Shown piece after piece: positions 1-6,869 of a stretch of DNA of 38,447 nt. Numbering within the stretch: the stretch's first letter is position 1; each line of letters opens with the position of its first letter. The DNA is from Hyphomicrobium sp. (GTDB taxonomy: Bacteria > Pseudomonadota > Alphaproteobacteria > Rhizobiales > Hyphomicrobiaceae): contig JALHMJ010000018.1 of assembly GCA_022844105.1 (NCBI GenBank), forward strand, positions 1-38,447, in the 5' to 3' direction. The notes under the pieces were generated by a model, which did no database searches, was not told the origin of the DNA, and worked only from the letters and a program-made list of their open reading frames with translations. The position numbers were made by a program, and so were the translations under genes.

Positions 1-403
1 CGTCGGTCAGGTTCCACACGACGGCGTTGCGGATCAGGAAGCGCCGGCCGGATGCCGAGATGCGCACGCCGCAATAATCCTCGATGATGCCGTCGCGCGT
101 CACGCGGTCGAGCAGGTGGGCGCGTTCCTCGCGCTGCAGCGGCTCGGCCGACAAGCGTGAAGGGAGCCGCGTGAATTGCGAAAAGTCCATCTCGAACAGC
201 GATAGCGCCATCGCGTTGCCGAAAAAGAAAATGGGATCGGGCTCGGTGCCATGCGCCACAAGCGCGAACGGCGCCGCCCAAACCGCGGCGACAGGATCAT
301 CGTGTGATCCAGGGACCAGCGCCCGCCCGGTCCGCGCCAGATAGCCGGCCGTGATCCTCGCGATGCGGGATCGCGCTTCACCGCTGAATGTCGGCATCGT
401 CAT
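1..403 (-). CDS. MEKHLA domain-containing protein, 3' end cut by window edge
   Basis: An open frame runs off the left edge of the window, so only the N-terminal ~134 residues are visible. It carries the MEKHLA signature: FFFGNAMALSLFEMDF, then LPSRLSAEP, a charged helix, a short GIIEDYCGVRISASGRRF stretch and the closing VVWNLTD. MEKHLA is a PAS-related sensory or ligand-binding domain. It occurs as a stand-alone protein in bacteria and at the C terminus of plant class III HD-ZIP proteins; the bacterial ligand is not established. The start is ATG at 403 (MTMPTFSGEARS). An in-frame ATG at 397 and GTG at 406 are alternatives, and none has a strong ribosome site. It lies 17 bp behind the LysR gene on the same strand, so the two are probably co-transcribed. 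Little more than the last part of the domain should be missing. Confidence 0.82.
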   Translation of the reverse strand, partial: MTMPTFSGEARSRIARITAGYLARTGRALVPGSHDDPVAAVWAAPFALVAHGTEPDPIFFFGNAMALSLFEMDFSQFTRLPSRLSAEPLQREERAHLLDRVTRDGIIEDYCGVRISASGRRFLIRNAVVWNLTD

Positions 404-420
404 CACGCGGCGGCACACTT

Positions 421-1311
421 TCAGATAGCCGGCGGCGCGATCTTGCGCGCCATGGTGAGAAACGCCGACACGTGCGGAGGATGCGGCTCGCGCGCCTTCA
501 AAACGAGACCGATCTCGTGCGACACGGCGGGCTCCACGATCGGAATGGCGATCAAATTCATCGGGGCTGCGAACGGTTCGCCCGTGCCGAGTGCCGCAAT
601 GGTTGCAAACAGCCCGGAGTGCACGTGCACATGCAGCATGGTCATCGAATTGGATTCCAGCATCGGCGGAATTTCAACGCCCACGTCCGCCAGATGCCGG
701 TCGATGATGCGGCGGTTCTGCATATCTCCGGTGAGCAGGCACAGCGGCAGCCGCCCCGCTTCGGCCCATGAAATCTGGGAACGCTCCGCCAGGGGATGCC
801 CGGGCGCGACGAGCAGCGCGTAGAGTTCGGCGTAGAGGGGAACCGTCTGGAAGCGCTGCACGAGATCAGTGCCGATGTAGGTGATGCCGATGTCGATTTC
901 CAGATTGTCGAGACCTGAAACGATCGTCCCTGTCGACATCGACACGATTGAAAGGTGAAGCCCCGTGTGCTTGGCCATGAAGGGCAGCGTCATGTCCGGC
1001 ACGAAGGGCAGCGCTGTCGGGATCACGCCAAGCTTCAGCGTGCCGGTGAGACCCCGCTTCAGCCCGTCGATTTCCTGCCGCATCGTGCGCGCATCCGAAA
1101 CGATGCGCCGCGCCCAGTCGAGCACGCGCTCGCCTTCCGGCGTGAAGCCGCGAAACCGCGAGCCGCGTTCGACGATGAGGACGCCCAGTTGTTCCTCAAG
1201 GCTTTTGACGGCGGACGACAATGTCGGCTGGCTGATCCCGCATGCCTCCGCCGCCCGCCCGAAATGGCGTTCCCTGGACAGGGCAATCAGAAGCTCGAGT
1301 TTATCGATCAT
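421..1311 (-). CDS. LysR-family transcriptional regulator
   Basis: A 296-residue LysR-type regulator. The N-terminal winged helix-turn-helix spans about residues 1-60 (LIALSRERHFGRAAEACGIS, then QPTLSSAVKSLEEQLG), which is the classic LTTR DNA-binding signature. The rest is a periplasmic-binding-protein-like effector domain beginning near TGTLKLGVIPTA. Length and order match the family. The frame stays open well upstream, but the helix-turn-helix sets the start at ATG 1311 (MIDKLELLIALS). The gene is convergent to nothing on its 3' side; the MEKHLA protein follows on the same strand after 17 bp. The divergent neighbour is idi, with about 160 bp between the starts, where an autoregulatory site would be expected. 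The effector and target genes cannot be told from sequence. Co-transcription with a MEKHLA protein suggests a shared signalling role, which is inference. Confidence 0.9.
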   Translation of the reverse strand: MIDKLELLIALSRERHFGRAAEACGISQPTLSSAVKSLEEQLGVLIVERGSRFRGFTPEGERVLDWARRIVSDARTMRQEIDGLKRGLTGTLKLGVIPTALPFVPDMTLPFMAKHTGLHLSIVSMSTGTIVSGLDNLEIDIGITYIGTDLVQRFQTVPLYAELYALLVAPGHPLAERSQISWAEAGRLPLCLLTGDMQNRRIIDRHLADVGVEIPPMLESNSMTMLHVHVHSGLFATIAALGTGEPFAAPMNLIAIPIVEPAVSHEIGLVLKAREPHPPHVSAFLTMARKIAPPAI

Positions 1312-1471
1312 GGGATTTGGACAAGGAACTGAGGCGCCGGCAGATCTATAACCGCTTTCGTCGCCCACCGACAGCGCCGGACCCTGGCAAGCTTTACAAG
1401 CCGCGGGGGCTTGCAGGTGCCGCAGCCAAGGTCCAATGTCGGTCGTGTTCGACAGACGCGGGATACGACCG

Positions 1472-2020
1472 ATGCAACTCGATGAGCGGCCGGAGACGGA
1501 AGAGGTCGTTTTGGTCGATGCTGACGACCGGCAGACTGGCACTGCCGGTAAAATGGCGGCACATCGCGAGGGAGCGCTGCACCGCGCGTTCTCGGTCATC
1601 ATTTGGAATTCGGCCGGCGAAATCCTCCTGCAGCGTCGCGCGGTTTCGAAATACCACTCGGGCGGCTTATGGACCAATGCGTGCTGCGGTCATCCGCGGC
1701 CCTTCGAAACCGTCGCTGCCGCGGCCAAGCGGCGGCTCAGTGAAGAAATGGGTTTTACCTGCCCGCTGGAAGAATTCGGCACGATCACGTATCGCGCCGA
1801 GCTTGATCAGGGGCTGATCGAACATGAGTTTGTGCACGTGTTCCGCGGCACGTTCGACGGCGACATGGCCCTCAATCCGGACGAAGTATCGGAGATTTGG
1901 TCAATGACACCCGCACAATTGTTGCAGGCATTCGACGAGACACCAGACATCTTCACCGCGTGGTTTGTGAAATACATGCGCGCCGGCTGGCCGCTCGACC
2001 GTCCGGGCCCGGCTTCCTAA
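1472..2020 (+). CDS. idi: isopentenyl-diphosphate delta-isomerase, type 1
   Basis: Interconverts isopentenyl and dimethylallyl diphosphate in the cytosol, balancing C5 units for isoprenoid synthesis (quinones, hopanoids, carotenoids). It is a Nudix-fold protein of 182 residues, the normal size. The active-site segment WTNACCGHPRP contains the catalytic cysteine (Cys72 from this start, equivalent to the Cys of the CGHP motif). The Nudix-like helix RRLSEEMGF and the acidic motif IEHEFVHVF (Glu117 and Glu119, metal ligands) follow. ATG 1472 gives the usual N terminus, with GGGA eight bases upstream. ATG 1436, preceded by AAGG, would add 12 residues and cannot be excluded. It is followed after 28 bp by a MarC-family gene on the same strand. 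Confidence 0.93.
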   Translation: MQLDERPETEEVVLVDADDRQTGTAGKMAAHREGALHRAFSVIIWNSAGEILLQRRAVSKYHSGGLWTNACCGHPRPFETVAAAAKRRLSEEMGFTCPLEEFGTITYRAELDQGLIEHEFVHVFRGTFDGDMALNPDEVSEIWSMTPAQLLQAFDETPDIFTAWFVKYMRAGWPLDRPGPAS

Positions 2021-2048
2021 ACGGCCGGGCAGCGCTTATCTTGCGATC

Positions 2049-2690
2049 ATGCTCTCGTCATTCCTCACGGGCTTTACAACATTCTTCGCAACCATCGGTC
2101 CGATCGAGGCCGCTGTGATTTTCGCAGCCCTGACGCCGAACATGCAACGGGCTGAGCGCGTGCGCGTCTCGATACGTGCGGTCCTGATTGCCTCGATCAT
2201 TTTATTCGGGGCACTCTTCGCGGGCGGTCCGCTTCTTCATCAGTTGGGGGTCGGCATTCCCGCGTTGCAGACGGCGGGCGGCATCATCCTTTTGATAATC
2301 GCACTCGACATGATCTTCGCCCGCCCATCGAGTGTCTTCAAATTGACGCCGATCGAGGATGAGGAGGCCCACGGCAAGGACGACATCGCCATTTTTCCGA
2401 TTGCAACGCCGCTCCTTGCCGGTCCCGGTGCCATCGGCGCGGTCATCTTGCTGGCTGCGGGCGCGGCGCCAGATCCCTTGCGCTATACCGGCGTCGTCGC
2501 GGCACTGGCCGCCGTCATGGCATTGACGCTGTTGTTTCTACTCTTGTCCAACGAACTGTCGCGGGCACTTGGCGTCACCGCGCAGCGTGTACTGATGCGG
2601 GTCTTCGGCATTCTCCTCGCAGCCATTGCGGTCCAGGCCGTCTTCAACGGATTGGCCGGTAGCGGCCTCTTTGCCGCCGCCACGCGTTAG
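2049..2690 (+). CDS. MarC-family integral membrane protein
   Basis: A 213-residue inner-membrane protein with six predicted membrane segments in two groups of three, as in the MarC/UPF0056 family. The family hallmark IFPIATPLLAGPGAIGAVIL follows the cytoplasmic charged loop DEEAHGKDD at about residues 100-115. The N-terminal FFATIGPIEA motif matches the first repeat. MarC was once linked to multiple antibiotic resistance, but that link has not held up. Some relatives are annotated as amino-acid transporters (NAAT), so substrate and direction are unknown here. ATG 2049 follows idi by 28 bp with only a weak ribosome site, so translation may depend on read-through from idi. Confidence 0.9.
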   Translation: MLSSFLTGFTTFFATIGPIEAAVIFAALTPNMQRAERVRVSIRAVLIASIILFGALFAGGPLLHQLGVGIPALQTAGGIILLIIALDMIFARPSSVFKLTPIEDEEAHGKDDIAIFPIATPLLAGPGAIGAVILLAAGAAPDPLRYTGVVAALAAVMALTLLFLLLSNELSRALGVTAQRVLMRVFGILLAAIAVQAVFNGLAGSGLFAAATR

Positions 2691-2774
2691 CGGCGACGGC
2701 ACAACCGTTAGGCGCCAATTAACCCGCCGCTGCCATTCTCCGGCTGAGTTCGCGTATCGCCGGAGTTTGCGTCC

Positions 2775-3251
2775 ATGTCAGCCTATCAGCGCGCGCCGTC
2801 GCGTGCATGTCGAGTTGCTCTAGCCAGACCCGTCTTCGCCGTCGCGGCCGCCCTCGCGCTGGGTGCCTGTTCAAGCGCCAAGCAGCCGGCCGGTCCGCAG
2901 GTGTTCGCCTGGCTTGCACCTGAGCCGGCCCCGCCCGTACAGGTCATTGTGAATTCGACAGAGGTCGAAGTCGACGACCTGCCGGCGCCAACACTGCAGC
3001 CCGTTTCCATTCGTCAAATGCCGGACGATCCCGCGGCGACCTGGAGCCAGAATTCCGGCCGCAGCGCGTCCGGTGCCTGGTCGACTTCGCTCAGTGGTCC
3101 TGCGTCCCATGACGACAGCTGGAAACCGGCTGTCGCGGCGAGGGCCGATGAGGCCGGCTTAACGGCCGACGACGCGGGTCTGCCCGATCCGAAATCGCCG
3201 GAAGAGGCGGGAATCTGCTCGGTCGGAACGGGCTGGAAGTGCCCGCAGTGA
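2775..3251 (+). CDS. putative lipoprotein, function unknown
   Basis: A 158-residue exported protein of unknown function. The N terminus has a basic stretch, then the hydrophobic segment VFAVAAALALGAC. That ends in a lipobox (LGAC), predicting signal peptidase II cleavage and lipid attachment at the Cys near residue 33. The mature part is low in complexity, rich in Pro, Ala and Ser, with acidic patches and a C-terminal ICSVGTGWKC pair of cysteines that could form a disulfide. GGAG lies nine bases before ATG 2775. No catalytic domain is visible. It stands alone between marC-like and acetyltransferase genes on the same strand. Confidence 0.75.
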   Translation: MSAYQRAPSRACRVALARPVFAVAAALALGACSSAKQPAGPQVFAWLAPEPAPPVQVIVNSTEVEVDDLPAPTLQPVSIRQMPDDPAATWSQNSGRSASGAWSTSLSGPASHDDSWKPAVAARADEAGLTADDAGLPDPKSPEEAGICSVGTGWKCPQ

Positions 3252-3287
3252 GGCGGTAGCGTCGCTGCGTGTTACGCCCGCCGATGG

Positions 3288-3863
3288 ATGATGGTCTGGC
3301 CCCCCGTGTTTTCTCCGATGATCGAAGCTTACTTGGATCGCCCGCGCACCGAGGCTCTGCTGGCACAGATCGACGCGATTTTTTTTGAAGCCAGCGGCAC
3401 GAAGTCGTTCCCGTCGGCGGCGGCGCGCGACGCATTTCGGGAGCGCTGGCTCGGGCGCTATTTGAAGCACGATCCCCAACACGCGCTGCTGGCGCTGCAA
3501 TCGCCTGGGACCGCGTCCGAAGTTGTGGCCGGGTATCTCGTTGGCGCAATCGACGATCCGGCCCGTGCGCCGCGATTCCACGATCTGGGTTACTTTCAAA
3601 ACCTGCAGCACCTCACCGCGCGCTATCCCGCGCAGCTACACGTCAATCTGGCACCCGGCTGGCGCAGCGTTGGCATCGGCCGCAAGCTCCTCGAAGAGTT
3701 TTGCGCGAACGCCTCCGCCCTCGGCGCCCCTGGCGTGCACGTCTTTACCGGGCGCGGTCTGCGCAATGTCCACTTCTACGCGCGCGCCGGTTTTGAGGAA
3801 GTCGGCAGCGTCACGTGGAACGCACGCGAACTGGTCATGCTTGGCCGTCGCTTGACTGCGTGA
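3288..3863 (+). CDS. GNAT-family N-acetyltransferase
   Basis: A 191-residue GNAT-fold acyl-CoA transferase. The acetyl-CoA binding motif A is seen as LHVNLAPGWRSVGIGRKLLEEF (two consecutive blocks around residues 117-138), a version of the R-x-x-G-x-G/A loop. Motif B follows with GVHVFTGRGLRNVHFYARAGFEEV, where NVHFYARAGF is the usual Tyr-containing segment. The natural substrate cannot be deduced. ATG 3318 (MIEAYLDRP) is an alternative start that would remove a hydrophobic leader of ten residues. The stop is followed by a 6-bp inverted repeat (3866-3871 with 3878-3883) lacking a T tract. Confidence 0.85.
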   Translation: MMVWPPVFSPMIEAYLDRPRTEALLAQIDAIFFEASGTKSFPSAAARDAFRERWLGRYLKHDPQHALLALQSPGTASEVVAGYLVGAIDDPARAPRFHDLGYFQNLQHLTARYPAQLHVNLAPGWRSVGIGRKLLEEFCANASALGAPGVHVFTGRGLRNVHFYARAGFEEVGSVTWNARELVMLGRRLTA

Positions 3864-3936
3864 ACGTGACGAATTTCCGTCACCGACCTGCAACACAGTC
3901 GCGGTAGGACAAGACGCGCGTCGATGCGAGGCCGAT

Positions 3937-4068
3937 ATGAGAATCTTGATCATCGAAGTGGCCAAAGCGGTGGCCGTCATCGCCGTCAGCACGGCGGTCG
4001 TATTCGCATTGCATCCCATTGCCGCCACCTCGACGTCTGACGGGGCGACCGCCTCCCTTACGCGGTGA
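3937..4068 (+). CDS. very small putative membrane protein
   Basis: A 43-residue frame, MRILIIEVAKAVAVIAVSTA followed by VVFALHPIAATST, giving one hydrophobic helix near the N terminus and a short polar tail. Composition is typical of single-pass micro-proteins or a cleavable leader. The 3' end overlaps the convergent flavoprotein gene by 11 bp. No strong Shine-Dalgarno is seen before ATG 3937, and no homologue is recognised, so it may be chance coding. Confidence 0.35.
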   Translation: MRILIIEVAKAVAVIAVSTAVVFALHPIAATSTSDGATASLTR

Positions 4069-5215
4069 AGCGGTCGAGGCTGTTTGCCACGGCGCGGCCA
4101 ATGGCCAGGCTAGCGGTCAGTCCCGGGCTGTCGATGCCGTAAAGCGCGACAAGCCCGTTACAACCATGAATGTCAGGTCCCTGGATGGCAAAATCCGTAG
4201 TGATCGAGGGGTCGCGCGACAGCTTCGGCCTGACACCGGCGTAGGCCGGATGGAGGGCCGCCTCTGAAATCGCCGGCCAATAGCGGCGGATTGCACTGGC
4301 GAATAAATGCCGACGTTCGCTCGTTTCATCATCGCCCGTTTCATCATCGCCCGTTTCATCATCGAACGTAAGCTCCGGCGTCTCGCACCAACTCACGTCC
4401 GGCCCAAATTTAACGACCCCCTCGGTTGACAGCGAATAGTGAATGCCAAGTCCTCCTGCAGCCGGCATTGGATAGACGAGGCGCTCAAACGGCCGCGGTC
4501 CTCGCAATGTGTAGTAATGACCCTTAGCGAAGTAAGTCTGGGGAATGGGAGCGCGGAGCGGCGGCGTGATCAGGCCAGCCAATTTCGTGGCCGAAAGTCC
4601 ACCGGCGAGTATAAGCTGCTCGCACGTGATGGTCGCTTCACAGCCCTGGCTGACCGTAATAATGCGAAATCCGAATTCATGCCGTTCAATCGCGACGACG
4701 GATGTCCCGGTCGCGACGGTGCCCCCGTCATCGATAAAGCCCGCTTCCAGAGCCAGCATGACACCCGTTGCGTCAACGACGGCCGTTGACGGGGAATGGA
4801 GTGCGGCGCGGCAGGCCAGCGCCGGTTCAAGTGCCTGAGCTTCAGCCGTGCTCAGCATTCGAACATCGTCCACGCCGTTGGCGCGGGCCCGGCCCGCAAG
4901 GGCCTCCAATGCCGAGATCTCCGACGTAGTACATGCGACGACAAGTTTTCCCAGGCGAGCATAAGGTACGCCGGTTTGCGCGCAGAAGGCCGCCAGCAAC
5001 AATCGACCATCGACGCAATAGCGCGCCTTCAAGGAGTGCGTGGGGTAGTAAAGCCCGGCGTGAACGACTTCGCTGTTGCGCGCCGTCGTCTCCTGCCCTA
5101 GCCGCGCATGTCGCTCGATGAGCAGGACGTCAGCGCCTTGCCGTGCAATGGCCCGCGCGATCGCGAGCCCGACCACGCCGCCTCCAACCACGACACGCAA
5201 AAAGTCCACGGACAA
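4058..5215 (-). CDS. FAD-dependent oxidoreductase, L-2-hydroxyglutarate oxidase-like
   Basis: A DAO-family flavoprotein of about 385 residues that resembles LhgO/L2HGDH, which oxidise L-2-hydroxyglutarate to 2-oxoglutarate. Evidence is the N-terminal dinucleotide motif VVVGGGVVGLAIARAIA followed by LLIERH. Next comes the family block RNSEVVHAGLYYP with SLKARYCVDG and FCAQTGVPYARLGKLVVA, and a C-terminal GIDSPGLTASLAIG that closes the FAD site. No ATG is available. TTG 5215 has GGAG (5224-5227) eight bases upstream and gives MSVDFLRVVVGGG; GTG 5224 or 5209 are less well placed. An in-frame tandem repeat of Gly-Asp-Asp-Glu-Thr (4323-4364) interrupts the protein at about residues 284-297 and is absent from the family pattern I know. 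The exact substrate is inferred. Confidence 0.82.
   Translation of the reverse strand: MSVDFLRVVVGGGVVGLAIARAIARQGADVLLIERHARLGQETTARNSEVVHAGLYYPTHSLKARYCVDGRLLLAAFCAQTGVPYARLGKLVVACTTSEISALEALAGRARANGVDDVRMLSTAEAQALEPALACRAALHSPSTAVVDATGVMLALEAGFIDDGGTVATGTSVVAIERHEFGFRIITVSQGCEATITCEQLILAGGLSATKLAGLITPPLRAPIPQTYFAKGHYYTLRGPRPFERLVYPMPAAGGLGIHYSLSTEGVVKFGPDVSWCETPELTFDDETGDDETGDDETSERRHLFASAIRRYWPAISEAALHPAYAGVRPKLSRDPSITTDFAIQGPDIHGCNGLVALYGIDSPGLTASLAIGRAVANSLDRFTA
4323..4364 (-). repeat. in-frame 15-bp tandem repeat inside the flavoprotein gene
   Basis: The 15-base unit gtttcatcatcgccc is present twice exactly (4323-4337, 4338-4352), followed by 12 more matching bases (4353-4364). On the coding (minus) strand it encodes repeated Asp-Asp-Glu-Thr-Gly. 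Because the unit is a multiple of three, copy-number change keeps the frame. Confidence 0.9.
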
Positions 5216-5356
5216 TCCACACACTCCGCGGCGCTAAGGACGCTTTGATCTATAACGATAATAGCCGAATGTTCCGGTGGTTATCCACAGGGGATCGGAA
5301 GCAGAACAAAAAGCTTGGAACAAACCGCGAATCGGAGTCGCCGGACTGAACTCAAC

Positions 5357-5392
5357 GAAAAACGGCCCACAAAGCATTGGCTTGCGGACCGT
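5357..5392 (-). terminator. rho-independent terminator of the bactofilin gene
   Basis: Read on the minus strand, a 12-bp stem with a few G-T pairs (5381-5392 with 5362-5373) encloses a 7-base loop. It is followed by TTTT at 5361-5358. It starts 23 bases beyond the bactofilin stop at 5415. Confidence 0.75.
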
Positions 5393-5414
5393 CTATCAGC
5401 ATGGATCGATAATA

Positions 5415-5972
5415 TCAGGTGGTTTCGGCCACTGGTTCCGCGTCGGCGGCGGGTGCGTCAGTAGCCGTCGTTGCAGGCGCAGGCTCCGACCGCGGCGGCG
5501 CGCGTTCGGCAAAACTCAACCCGGCGGTTGGGTCATCCGTCCGGCGCGACTTGCCTTCGAAGTAGGCCCCCTGCTCGATGGCGAGCGTAAGATGATAGAT
5601 GTCGCCTTCCACGCGGCTCGTCGATTGCAACAGCACACGCTTGCCCCGCACCGAACCCATCACGTGACCGCGCACGACCACTTCATCGGCAACAATGCCA
5701 CCGGTGACGGTTGCCCTTTCGCCGACAAGAACGTGCGAGCCGTGAATGTCGCCGTTGATTTCCCCCTCGATTTGAACCTCACCGCGCGAGACGAGATTGC
5801 CGGTGATCTGCAATTCCGGACCGATGACCGAGGGAGTGCCGCGCTCGCTGCTTCGCAGCGCGGAACCTATCGGGCGGGTTTGAGGGGCGCCCGATGGCAG
5901 CGACGGCGGTTGTGTCGATGGCACGAAGCTGGACTTGGCATCCCCTTCCGGCTTGCGGAAATTTGGCAACAT
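5415..5972 (-). CDS. bactofilin family cytoskeletal protein
   Basis: A 185-residue bactofilin. These proteins polymerise without nucleotide into filaments that mark cell poles, stalks or curvature in alphaproteobacteria. The central domain, about residues 48-150, is the right-handed beta-helix of short hydrophobic-glycine repeats (SVIGPELQITGNLVSRGEVQ, then IEGEINGDIHG, VLVGERATVTGGIVADEVVV, RGHVMGSVRG). It is flanked by disordered Pro/Ser-rich N- and Ala/Pro-rich C-terminal tails, as usual. Start ATG 5972 has a strong ribosome site (GGGAGG, six bases upstream). A terminator follows at 5357-5392, so it is probably monocistronic. In stalked or budding Hyphomicrobiales a role in prosthecae or budding would be expected, which is inference. 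Confidence 0.92.
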   Translation of the reverse strand: MLPNFRKPEGDAKSSFVPSTQPPSLPSGAPQTRPIGSALRSSERGTPSVIGPELQITGNLVSRGEVQIEGEINGDIHGSHVLVGERATVTGGIVADEVVVRGHVMGSVRGKRVLLQSTSRVEGDIYHLTLAIEQGAYFEGKSRRTDDPTAGLSFAERAPPRSEPAPATTATDAPAADAEPVAETT

Positions 5973-6181
5973 CGAACACCTCCCTCAACTCAATCCGGCC
6001 CCGAGTTGGGCGTCATAGGATGCAATGCGCGCATCATTATGACAGCTCTGACACCGACTAACATGTTTGAATCGGCCGGTCACGGAGCGGCGGACGTAGA
6101 AACTGACGCAGTGCAAGCAGCTGATGCAGTCTGCCTTACCCTTGTGCGCGTTTCGCCTGTCTTTGCGGCGTCGGCACGGGT

Positions 6182-6652
6182 TTATTTGCTTTTCAGCGCC
6201 TTGACCGCTGCAAGAACCTCCTCCGCATGGCCGGGCACGCTCACTTTGCGCCATACCTTTGCGATCTGACCTTTGGCATCGATGAGGAACGTCGACCGCT
6301 CCACGCCCATGTATTTTTTCCCGTACATCGACTTCTCCATCCAGACCCCAAAAGCCAACGACACCCCTTTTTCTTCATCTGAAAGCAGCCGGACGGAGAG
6401 CCCGTGCTTGGCGCGGAACTTGTCGTGGCTCTTCACGCTGTCGGGCGAAATGCCATACACCTCCGCTCCAGCCTTGGCGAAGTCCGAGCTGAGGTCGGTA
6501 AAGTCCTTTGCCTCGCGTGTGCACCCTGTCGTGTCGTCTTTCGGGTAGAAATAGAGCACCACCGGACGCCCCTTCAACTTCGAGAGTTTGACCGTCGAGC
6601 CGTCGTCGGCGGGCAGAAGGAAATCGGGAGCTTTTACACCTGCTTCAAGCAT
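6182..6652 (-). CDS. bcp: thioredoxin-dependent thiol peroxidase (Bcp/PrxQ-type peroxiredoxin)
   Basis: Reduces hydrogen and organic peroxides in the cytosol. A 156-residue thioredoxin-fold peroxiredoxin starting MLEAGVKAPDF. The peroxidatic cysteine is Cys44 in YPKDDTTGCTREAKDF, and the conserved active-site Arg lies in GVERSTFLID. The second (resolving) Cys found five residues later in E. coli Bcp is replaced (E-A-K), and there is no other cysteine, so this should be a 1-Cys enzyme needing an outside thiol. ATG 6652 is chosen because the peroxiredoxin fold begins there; the frame is open 25 codons further upstream. The divergent gene is the YhdP-like protein, with an inverted repeat between them at 6711-6724. 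Confidence 0.93.
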   Translation of the reverse strand: MLEAGVKAPDFLLPADDGSTVKLSKLKGRPVVLYFYPKDDTTGCTREAKDFTDLSSDFAKAGAEVYGISPDSVKSHDKFRAKHGLSVRLLSDEEKGVSLAFGVWMEKSMYGKKYMGVERSTFLIDAKGQIAKVWRKVSVPGHAEEVLAAVKALKSK

Positions 6653-6710
6653 GGAAAACGTGCCTTTCTTTTGTCGCTTTTGCACCTGTACTTGCGAGGC
6701 AACGGAACTT

Positions 6711-6724
6711 AACCGGTCCCGGTT
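6711..6724. promoter_or_regulatory. palindrome in the bcp / yhdP-like divergent region
   Basis: aaccgg-tc-ccggtt is a perfect 6-bp inverted repeat with a 2-base centre. It lies 59 bp upstream of bcp and about 145 bp upstream of the divergent large gene. The position and symmetry suit a dimeric regulator, but no known site is recognised and chance is possible. Confidence 0.3.
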
Positions 6725-6869
6725 CACTAGACACTTGATAAGGTGCTGTTTTCCGACTGTTTGGCGTCAGTGCGGATAACGCCGATATCGCCTGGTCGGG
6801 GCATAGGACTGCGCGGCCGGGCAGCGGCTGTTGGTTGGTGCCACAGCGGCGCGAAAGGGAACCTGAGGG

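Noticed and set aside
3866-3883. Terminator after the GNAT gene
   Set aside because: The 6-bp stem is short and no T tract follows; it may be chance.
5277-6269. A 330-codon plus-strand frame across the bactofilin gene
   Set aside because: It covers the bactofilin gene and its terminator in antisense and has no domain.
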